Shown: in pieces, positions 1 through 7,872 of the stretch
How positions within the stretch are numbered: the first letter of the stretch is position 1
Layout: the number at the start of each line of letters is the position of its first letter
NCBI RefSeq assembly: GCF_000787775.1
Contig: NZ_BBPM01000019.1
Location: forward strand, 1-64,000
DNA from: Streptacidiphilus carbonis
Lineage (GTDB): Bacteria; Actinomycetota; Actinomycetes; Streptomycetales; Streptomycetaceae
Reading direction: 5' to 3'
DNA length: 64,000 nt
Notes under the pieces: model-generated
The model's input: the letters and a program-made list of their open reading frames with translations, nothing else
The model's database searches: none
What the model was told of the DNA's origin: nothing
Translations under genes and position numbers: made by a program

Positions 1-353
1 CTGTACGCCCGAGGAGATCCTGCGGGCGATGGCTGCCGTGGGTGCCGCGTCGAGCCCGCAGGCATATCTGTGACTTGGCCTGGACGGCCTGGAGGCAGGA
101 TCGCCTGAGGCGTGGAGTCTGGCGAGGTTCGGCGGGTGTACCAGGGTCGGATTGCGGTCGGTCTGTGACGGCTCCTGTGCGGCGGGTGAGGATCACGTCC
201 CCGAGACCTTGCCATCCGCCTGCTGTCACCGTTAAGAGCGTGGTGGTGAACCGGGTGGTGTTCGGTGGGGGCGGGTTGTGGATGCCTCGGTCGGTCGCGC
301 TTCCGACGCAGTACCGTGGGCCGGTGGATGAGATGCCAGTCCCGACTGCGGGT
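1..353. other. Left edge without a recognisable gene
   Basis: An open frame runs from position 42 into the next gene, but its translation before residue 105 is rich in Arg, Pro and Cys with no recognisable fold and looks non-coding. No clear promoter, repeat or RNA was seen. A truncated upstream gene could end here. Confidence 0.4.
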
Positions 354-713
354 ATGACGATCAGCGTTCGGATGCGCCAGGATGTAGTGATCGTCGATCC
401 GGAGCGCTTTGTCGCTTCGGCCCGCAGGGCCTACCGCGAAGCCTCCCCTGAAATCACCGAGGAGAGGGCAACCGAGGACATCCGCGATGTCTACGACGCT
501 GTGTTGGCTCTGCTGGACCGCTTCGGCCGACTCACAGCCGACACACCGGCGTCCACCGGACTCCCCGGTCAACGGATTCTGGACCGCCCAGACGGGCTCT
601 CACCTGCGGGCGAGCGCAAGCAGATCGTGCTGAACGATCCGCAGCCACTCCAGGACTATGGCTGCTCCATGCCCGAGGAGTACGACCCGTTCGCTATCCC
701 GCCAAGGGTGTGA
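354..713 (+). CDS. Small conserved hypothetical protein
   Basis: A 119-residue protein starting MTISVRMRQDVVIVDPERF and ending near PFAIPPRV. The frame is open further upstream, but the sequence becomes protein-like only here; ATG 333 (MPVPTAG) is the alternative start. It looks soluble, acidic and helical between residues 15 and 60, with no signal peptide or membrane segment. The segments FVASARRAYREA and LNDPQPLQDYG give the impression of a family seen repeatedly in streptomycetes as short orphan genes. No function can be assigned. It stands alone, with a transposon scar downstream. Confidence 0.55.
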   Translation: MTISVRMRQDVVIVDPERFVASARRAYREASPEITEERATEDIRDVYDAVLALLDRFGRLTADTPASTGLPGQRILDRPDGLSPAGERKQIVLNDPQPLQDYGCSMPEEYDPFAIPPRV

Positions 714-807
714 TGGTGTCCACTGCGACAGACTGCTCTGAAACATCATTTCTCTGAGGAAATCTCGAACGTTCGTGCTGGCCGCTCGGTGGGCGTAGAT
801 GAACGGC

Positions 808-868
808 AACGGGCCTCCTGGACGGGAGGGTTGGTCTCGACAACCGCACTCCTACCAAGAGGCCCGTT
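808..868. repeat. Inverted repeat, probable insertion-sequence scar
   Basis: AACGGGCCTC (808-817) and GAGGCCCGTT (859-868) are perfect inverted copies. Just downstream, 890-933 reads as HLTYQCSLVRATPQ and then a stop, resembling the beginning of an IS5-type DDE transposase. The likely explanation is the end of an insertion sequence whose body was lost. A transcription terminator for the upstream gene is the alternative. The rest of 715-1027 holds no other feature. Confidence 0.4.
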
Positions 869-1027
869 AGCCACGCCTAGCGGTCCACCTCACCTACCAG
901 TGCAGTCTCGTTCGGGCTACTCCGCAATGACCGTTTCGATGACACTCCTGGCACACGAGTGTGCGCTGGCAGCCACGCGGCCATACTTGGTCGCTACAGC
1001 AGCTACACCGGAGGGAGCGCGGCGCCG

Positions 1028-4000
1028 ATGCCACCCAAGGGAGGGCTTCCTGACAAGATCGGCAACCGCTACGAGGGCCGACTCGCGGTGTTGCGGCTGC
1101 TGGAGCTCTTGGACGAGGAACACGACTCGGTTCGGATGCGCTTCGAGCACCCCGGCAAGGACGCCTTCGAGTGGTGGGTCGAGCGCGACAACGGCGCCCG
1201 GGTGTACACGCAGGTCAAACGCCAACTGTCCACTGACGACCACTGGAGTGTGTCGAAGCTGGTCGCCAACGGCGTGCTTAAGGCGTTCGGTGAGCAGCTC
1301 CGAGACGACCCCGCGGCAGAGTGCGAGTTCTACTCAACTCTGTCCGCCTCGCACCTGCAGGAGCTGACCGAGAGCGCAGTCTTGGCCAAAGACCTCCAGG
1401 AATTCGAGAGCGTCTTCGCCAAGGCGGAGGACAAGAAGGCCTCCTGGGACAAGACCTGCGGCGTGTGGACCTGGTGGGACCCGGAGGAGTCGTGGCAGGC
1501 CCTCAAGCGCATCAAGGCCGGTGTGATCAGCGAGCGTGACCTGGGGTCCTATCTGGATGTCCGAGCCCGAGTGTTGGTGAGTGGGGTCCCCAGGACAGTC
1601 GTGAGTCTGCTCGGCAGCTATCTGCAAGATCACCTGTCCCAGGAGCTGACGGCCGAGCAGGTGTGGCAGTACCTGGCTACCCAGCAGATGGTCCCCAGCG
1701 ATTGGCGGCGCGATCCGAGCACCCGCGCCAAGGTCAACACGGCCAACCAGCGCTACACAGATGGCGTACGCGCGGACCGGGGGCCCCTGGCCGAGATCCC
1801 GCGGGCGGAGGCGACGAGGATCGCGAGGCTGCTCACCTCCTCCGAGGGACCACGCATCGTCACGGTCACGGGCGCTGCGGGTACCGGAAAGTCGGATGTG
1901 CTGGGCCAGGTCGTCGAACAGCTCATCGCGCAGTCAACTGTCCCTGACGCCCCGCCACTCCTGGTCCTTGCCGCGCGCCTGGACCGCGTGGGCCCATTCC
2001 AGGACGCCGCAGCTCTCGGGGGCCAGCTGGGACTGCCGGAGTCACCAGCCGTGGTGCTCTCACGGCTGGCGGACGGGGGACCAGCGCTGCTGGTCCTGGA
2101 CCAGGTGGACGCCTTCAGTAGCGCATCCGGACGCCATCCGGAGCGCTCCGCGGCGGTCACCGAGGCCGTCGGACAGGCCCAGGCCGCCGGGGTGCGGGTC
2201 CTGCTGGCATGCCGGACCTTCGACTTCAACGAAGACGACCGGCTGCTCGCTCTCTCCGCACCCGCCGATGCAGGGCTGCCCTTCGAGCTGGGCCCCCTGC
2301 CGGTGCCGGAAGTTGACAACGTGCTGGATGGTGCAGGCGTGCCGCCCAGCTCACTCACGAAAACGCTACGGGAACTGCTGCGCACGCCGCTGCACCTGCG
2401 CATGCTCGTGACACTGCGACAGCGCAACGTCCTGGACCTGGCCGGGATCACCACCCGACTGCAACTGTTCAACAAGTTCTTCGACAGCGTCATCGAGGAA
2501 GTCGACCGCTTCCGCCCGAACGCCCCCGTCGAGGACGTGACCGGGCGTCTCGCAGAGCAACTGAGCAGGCGCCAAGAGCTGAACGTCCCCGCAGCGCTCC
2601 TGAGCAACGACCGGCTCACCGTGAGGCACCTCATCAGTGCCGGCTGGCTGCGCAGCCAGGCTGGCCGTATCGGCTTCGCCCACGAGGCGTTCTTCGACTA
2701 CGCCTATGCCTACCACCACATGCGTGCTGGCCTGTCCCTGCTCGACCTTCTGCGCAGCGATGAGCAGTACCTGTTCCGCCGCTCCCAGGTACGTCAGATC
2801 TTGGCCCTGGAACGCGAGGAGGACCGGCCCCAGTACCTGCGTGACGTCCGTGACGTGCTCACGGCCGACGACGTCCGCCCGCACATCAAGGAACTGGTGA
2901 CCGCGGTCGTTGCCAGTGTGCCCGATCCCACGGTGGAGGAGTTGCAGGCACTGATGGGCCTGGGCGACGCCCGATCGGATTCCCTGGCCGAGCGCGCCCA
3001 CGCCCTAATCGCCAGCTCACCAGCCTTCGGTGGACTCCTCCTCACCAGCGGTGTCGTCGAGCGCTACCTCGCCGACTCGGATACCGCTGATCTCGGTGCC
3101 TGGCTGTGCGGGATGTTGGTGCGCAATCACCCCGATCTGGTCGCCCCGCTATTGCAGCCGCATGCGACCGATCCGGCCTGGGCAGACCGGATCATAAGGG
3201 TGATCAACGTGGCGCCGCTGTCGAAGAGTGAGGGCACCGTCGCACTGTTCGAGAGCCTCATCAAGGCCGGGGGCGTCGACGCGGCCCGCCACGACGTGTT
3301 CAACCTTCTGTACGGCACCACCGGCACATCGGCCCCGGTGGGAACCAGGATCGCCCGTGCCTATATGCAGCGCCGGCTGGAACTGTCGGGCGCGGAGCCC
3401 CTGGATCTGCTCGGAGCTAGTCAGTCGGCCCCGGACATTCTGGCCACCTTGGCCAACGATGCCCCAACCGACTTCGTCCACCAGGTCCTTCCCGTCGTGC
3501 GGGCTGCTGGCACAGCCACCCGCACCGGGGAGATCGCCGATGACGGAGAACAGGACACCGCGTTCGGCGCTCGCGCCCAGCAGCACTACGCCCACGGCAA
3601 TCATGCCGTCCTCAGCAACCTGGTCCGCGCGGTACGCACGGCGGCGGTTGCCGGCGACACGGCCACGCTCGCCGCGGTCCGCGACATGGCCGCCTCCCGC
3701 CTGGCCGTCGAGCAGGTACTCGCAGCTGCCGGATTCTCCTCAGGGCATCCCGGGCTCCTGGACGAGGCACTGACCTGGCTGGAGCAGGGTCAGTTCGCTC
3801 TCGCCCAGGGCTGGTCACTGGACCCGCGCGGGCTGTCAGCCGACGTCCTCGCCCAAGTGAGCGAAAAGCTACCCCCCTCGGCGACCAGAAAAGCCCAGCA
3901 ACGTGCATCCTCCGCGACGAGCCCGGTGGAGAGCCAGGGGATGATCCCGCGGGGAGCCGGCGCCCAACGCCTGCTGCGCGCCATTCCTGCGGAGCGCCTT

Positions 4001-5680
4001 GACCCGGCCGTCCTCAGCGTGCGGTCCGACCTGGACCGCGCTCTCGGCACTAGCAGCGGCACGGCGGCTGCCCCGCCGCAGGCCATCGCATCAAGACTTC
4101 AGTCGCCGGTCAGCCTGAATGCCGTCCAGGCGATGACGGACGACCAACTCGTCCAGGAGATGGGACAGTATGCGTCCGACCAGCCCACCTGGCTGCCCAC
4201 GGGCACATTGATCGGCGGAGCCTCCAGCTTCGCGGAGGTGATCACCACGGCGGCCCGGGAGGACCCGGGGCGCTTCACCGCGCTGCTTGAGCGAGAATCC
4301 GCCCTGCCGGCCATCCACGTCACCGCAGTAGTCCAAGGCATGGGCGCGAACTCCCCGACAGCGGCGGATGCCACCGTGTCCCAGATGCTGCGCACCGTGA
4401 AAGCTGCGGCCCTGCACGCCGACGCGCACAGTAACGCGCTGGCCCAGCTGATCGCGCGAACGGCACCGCATCTGACTGACGCGGATCTGGCCCAGGCCGC
4501 TTGCACCGTCGACGATCTCGTGACCATCCTGCGATCGCTCCTCAAGCCACCCGGACCGGATGCGCCCGTGCTCCTTAAGGAACTGCCCCCTGAGCCAGGC
4601 GCTGGTGAACAAGCAGTGCTCACGCTGATGGAACAAGGCCGTGACATGGTCACTGAGCTGCTCAATTGCGTCTGGCAACTGCGTGAGTGGGCTGCGCTGG
4701 ACGCTCTGCGGAGCCTTGCCGATCGCCGGGCGGAAGCAGTGGCGGCGCTCAAGGACGAACTCGTGCGCCTCGCAGCCGGTCCCGACCTCCTGCTTCGCAT
4801 GACGGCTCTGCAGACCGCGAGCATGGCCGGGGTCGTTAACCGTGACCTGCACATGAAGGTCGTAACAGATGCACTGGATGCTCCCGGGCTCACGACCCTG
4901 CCCGGCTCTAAGCTCCCTGCCGACGCCAGGATCCTGCTTGCGTGTCAGCCCCTCTTCGTTCTCCTCCTAGCCCTGGGGCGTGGCAATTACGACGCCGTCG
5001 ATCCGCTCGTCAACCGCATGCTGGACCTTGGCCGCTCTCTCGGGAAGGCACCCCACCGGGTGCTCACCGCTGTCGGACCGTGGGCCGCCCACAACGCAGC
5101 CGCAGTGACCACCTATGCCGCCGCCACTGGCACTGATCCCAAGGCGAACGCCGCCGTGGAACGGCTCGCTGCGGGAACAGCACCCGAGCGCCTGGGAGTG
5201 GCCGATGCTCTGTCAGATCTGCTACCCGTCACGTTGTACTCCCAGGCGCTGATGGAGGTGCTGCTGAAACTGTGCGACGACGACAATGACGACGTCGCCA
5301 AAAGCGCCGGCATGGCCGTGCGTGACGTCACCGCCGCAGATCACCCGAACGTCCAGACGCTGCTGTCGCGCATCCCCGGGACTCGAGCCTTCGAGCTCAA
5401 TCCCCAGCCCTTGGTCAACCTGGCGAAAATCTGCCAGCAAACTCACCCGGGCCTCGTTCTGGACATGGCTGAACGCTTCTTCGTGCTGCACGGGCAGAGA
5501 GCCGGTGACCTCTCTTCCGCCAGTGCCGCTCAGGCGTGGACCCTTGGGGAGATCGTCACCAACATCTACGCCAAGGACCCTCAGACTGCGACCGGACGCC
5601 AGGCACTGAACCTGATCGACACCATGGTCCTGGCCCGAAGCTACGGCCTTGAGGACCGGCTCGGCGATCTCGACCGCTAA
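1028..5680 (+). CDS. Avs-like STAND NTPase with nuclease-like N-terminus
   Basis: A 1550-residue protein. Residues 1-130 resemble a Cap4/DUF4297 or Mrr-type PD-(D/E)xK nuclease: GNRYEGRLAVLRLLELL, then E40, D45 and Q62-V-K64. Residues 282-289 (GAAGTGKS) form a Walker A motif and LLVLDQVDAF (354-363) a Walker B motif. The segments RVLLACRTFDF and LLRTPLHLRML match the NACHT/STAND pattern. The remaining thousand residues are Leu/Ala-rich helices, as in sensor domains. The order effector, STAND NTPase, helical sensor is that of Avs (AVAST) proteins, which recognise phage proteins and then cut DNA; this role is inferred. Start ATG 1028 is chosen because GGAGGG lies at 1010-1015; the frame is open to 959. 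The gene appears monocistronic. A defence or regulatory STAND protein of another family is possible. Confidence 0.75.
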   Translation: MPPKGGLPDKIGNRYEGRLAVLRLLELLDEEHDSVRMRFEHPGKDAFEWWVERDNGARVYTQVKRQLSTDDHWSVSKLVANGVLKAFGEQLRDDPAAECEFYSTLSASHLQELTESAVLAKDLQEFESVFAKAEDKKASWDKTCGVWTWWDPEESWQALKRIKAGVISERDLGSYLDVRARVLVSGVPRTVVSLLGSYLQDHLSQELTAEQVWQYLATQQMVPSDWRRDPSTRAKVNTANQRYTDGVRADRGPLAEIPRAEATRIARLLTSSEGPRIVTVTGAAGTGKSDVLGQVVEQLIAQSTVPDAPPLLVLAARLDRVGPFQDAAALGGQLGLPESPAVVLSRLADGGPALLVLDQVDAFSSASGRHPERSAAVTEAVGQAQAAGVRVLLACRTFDFNEDDRLLALSAPADAGLPFELGPLPVPEVDNVLDGAGVPPSSLTKTLRELLRTPLHLRMLVTLRQRNVLDLAGITTRLQLFNKFFDSVIEEVDRFRPNAPVEDVTGRLAEQLSRRQELNVPAALLSNDRLTVRHLISAGWLRSQAGRIGFAHEAFFDYAYAYHHMRAGLSLLDLLRSDEQYLFRRSQVRQILALEREEDRPQYLRDVRDVLTADDVRPHIKELVTAVVASVPDPTVEELQALMGLGDARSDSLAERAHALIASSPAFGGLLLTSGVVERYLADSDTADLGAWLCGMLVRNHPDLVAPLLQPHATDPAWADRIIRVINVAPLSKSEGTVALFESLIKAGGVDAARHDVFNLLYGTTGTSAPVGTRIARAYMQRRLELSGAEPLDLLGASQSAPDILATLANDAPTDFVHQVLPVVRAAGTATRTGEIADDGEQDTAFGARAQQHYAHGNHAVLSNLVRAVRTAAVAGDTATLAAVRDMAASRLAVEQVLAAAGFSSGHPGLLDEALTWLEQGQFALAQGWSLDPRGLSADVLAQVSEKLPPSATRKAQQRASSATSPVESQGMIPRGAGAQRLLRAIPAERLDPAVLSVRSDLDRALGTSSGTAAAPPQAIASRLQSPVSLNAVQAMTDDQLVQEMGQYASDQPTWLPTGTLIGGASSFAEVITTAAREDPGRFTALLERESALPAIHVTAVVQGMGANSPTAADATVSQMLRTVKAAALHADAHSNALAQLIARTAPHLTDADLAQAACTVDDLVTILRSLLKPPGPDAPVLLKELPPEPGAGEQAVLTLMEQGRDMVTELLNCVWQLREWAALDALRSLADRRAEAVAALKDELVRLAAGPDLLLRMTALQTASMAGVVNRDLHMKVVTDALDAPGLTTLPGSKLPADARILLACQPLFVLLLALGRGNYDAVDPLVNRMLDLGRSLGKAPHRVLTAVGPWAAHNAAAVTTYAAATGTDPKANAAVERLAAGTAPERLGVADALSDLLPVTLYSQALMEVLLKLCDDDNDDVAKSAGMAVRDVTAADHPNVQTLLSRIPGTRAFELNPQPLVNLAKICQQTHPGLVLDMAERFFVLHGQRAGDLSSASAAQAWTLGEIVTNIYAKDPQTATGRQALNLIDTMVLARSYGLEDRLGDLDR

Positions 5681-5690
5681 CAGCCCGCCA

Positions 5691-7425
5691 CTGGGCGGCA
5701 GCAGCTGAGCATCGCCGGCCAAGCAGCCCGCGGCGGGTGGAACTGGGGAGGCACTCGGTGTTCTGATCGCCGCGGTGGTCCTGCTGGTGCCCTTCGGGTC
5801 GATGGCCGCGGCCGGGCTGCCGCTGCTGACCGCGATCATCGGCGTGTGCATCAGCACGGCTGCGATCCTGGCGCTGGGCAGCACGCTGGGACTGTCCTCG
5901 TCGACGGGCACGCTGGCCACCATGCTCGGACTGGCCTGCGGCATCGACTACGCCCTGTTCGTGGTCTCGTGCTACCGCGAGGAGCGGGCCAACGGACACA
6001 CCAGCCAGGAGGCGGCCGGCCTGGCGGTGGGCACCGCCGGTTCGGCGGTCGTCTTCGCTGGCCTCACCGTCATCATCGCGCTGGCCGGGCTGTCGGCGGT
6101 CGGCATTCCGCTGCTGACTAAGATGGGGCTGTCCACCGCCGGGGCTGTGGTCATCGCCGTCCTGATCGCGCTGACGCTGGTCCCGGCGCTGGTCGGGTTA
6201 TGGCCCAAGGCGGTCCTCTCACGCCGCTTCAAGAAGATCGGGCGCCGCGTCCAGGGTGTGGAGGGCAACCGGGGCAGCCGCTGGGCTGGCTTCGGGCGAC
6301 GCCACCCCGTCCCGGTGCTGATCGTCACGGTCGCCGGGCTGGTGGTGCTGGCGCTGCCGGTACTGAGTCTGTAACTGGGCCAGACCGGGGACGAGGCTAA
6401 GTCCACCTCCACCACCGAGCGCCGCGCCTACGACGACCTGGCCAGGGGCTTCGGCCCGGGCTTCAACGGGCCGCTGACCATCGTGGTGGACGCAAGGACG
6501 CCGCGCACCCCAAGGCCGCGGTGGCGACCATCGAGAAGCAGATCGCCGCCACCCCAGGGGTCGTCTCGGTCTCCGCACCCCGCTTCAACACCGCTGGCGA
6601 CACCGCGGTCTTCTCCGCCGTCCCGGCCCAGGCGCCGACCAGTGAGCAGACCAAGAACCTGGTCCACACCATCCGAGGCGAGCGTCCCGCGATCCAGGCC
6701 GCCGCAGGCGGCGCGGTGTTCGAGGTCAGCGGAAGCACCGCACTGAACATCGACGTCGCGCAGAGGGTGCAGGGCGCCCTGGTGCCCTACCTCATCGTCG
6801 TCGTCGGCCTGGCGATCGTGCTGCTGCTGGTGGTCTTCCGGTCCATCGTCATCCCGATCAAGGCCGCCGTCGATTCCTGCTGTCGGTGCTCGCGGCACTG
6901 GGCTGTGTGGTCGCGGTCCTCCAGAAGGGCTGGGGTGCCAGCCTGCTGGGAGTGACGACCACCGGACCGATCATGAGCCTGATGTCGATCTTCCTGGTGG
7001 GCATCGTCTTCGGCCTGGCCATGGACTACGAGGTCTTCCTGGTCTCCCGCATCCGCGAGGCCTACGTCCACGGCGGCGGGTCCGGCCCCGCGATCACCAC
7101 CGGATTCCGCTACAGCGCCCGCGTCGTGGTCGCCGCCGTCCTGATCATGATCTCGGTGTTCGCCGGGTTCATCACCGCCGAGGACTCCATGATCAAGATG
7201 ATCGGGTTCGGCCTGGCCGTGGCCGTCCTGTTCGACGCCTTCGTCGTGCGCCTGGCGTTCGTCCCCGCCGTCCTGGCCCTGTTCGGCGACAAGGTCTCCT
7301 GGCTGCCGGGCTGGCTGGACCGCATCCTGCCCCACCTCGACATCGAGGGCGAGGCACTCAGCCGCCAGCACGCCACCCCCCAGGACCTGGAGCCGGATCC
7401 GGATGACGGCACCGCACCCGAGTGA
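5691..7425 (+). pseudogene. MMPL-family transporter remnant, multiply broken
   Basis: Three consecutive reading frames encode parts of one MMPL (RND-type) lipid or drug exporter. The segments LGLACGIDYALFVVSCYRE and GIVFGLAMDYEVFLVSRIR are the two diagnostic transmembrane repeats. There is no start: homology begins abruptly at about 5691 just after the preceding gene. An in-frame TAA follows position 6371 (LSL, stop, LGQTGD). One base is missing at about 6493 (GACGC-AAG) and another at about 6877 (GTC-GATTCC). The 5' loss and the nonsense codon indicate a true pseudogene, although the two indels lie in homopolymers and could be sequencing errors. The final fragment (6886-7425) is intact to its natural C-terminus. 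Confidence 0.85.
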
Positions 7426-7463
7426 GATCCCACCGACTGCCTGTACTAGCTCAAGAGCGGTTC

Positions 7464-7503
7464 ACGGGATCCCGCCGATCACTACTGATCGGCGGGATCC
7501 CGT
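7464..7503 (+). terminator. Strong hairpin terminator after the MMPL remnant
   Basis: A 17-bp perfect stem (7464-7480 pairing with 7487-7503) closes a six-base loop ACTACT. It is followed by the T-rich stretch TGGTTTTGG. It lies 38 bases after the MMPL stop, so it most likely ended transcription of that gene. The perfect symmetry also fits a bidirectional terminator. Confidence 0.8.
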
Positions 7504-7872
7504 TGGTTTTGGCCCTTGCAGGGTCCAGGAGAGGTCCCGGGCTCCTGCCGGGGCGGGGTATTGCCGCTTGCACGGGAGGTCGACCGTCCTCGGGAGATTC
7601 CGAAGCGGTCTCAGGGCTGCCCAGGCACATCTGCGGGTACGGCCAGCGCAGCGCCCTGGTACTGCGGCCGGCGACCAGGAGATGCTGGCTGTAGCCCTCG
7701 CCCCGCCGTGTCGCTGCCCTGGTTGCCTTGCCGGGACTGCAGCGAAGCGGCCGCACACCTTGGAAGAAGAGCGGCTGACCCAGGCAACGGTTGGCGCGTG
7801 GATCAGGCGCAGCGAGGGCAACTCCACTCCGACGGCTGATCAGAACTGGCCCTTCCAAAAGAGGGTGCCGGT
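7504..7872. other. Intergenic region before the TIGR02391-propeller gene
   Basis: Several short frames overlap here on both strands, but none has a protein-like composition or a good ribosome binding site. It probably contains the promoter of the gene starting at 7873. No convincing -35/-10 pair or repeat was found. Confidence 0.4.
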
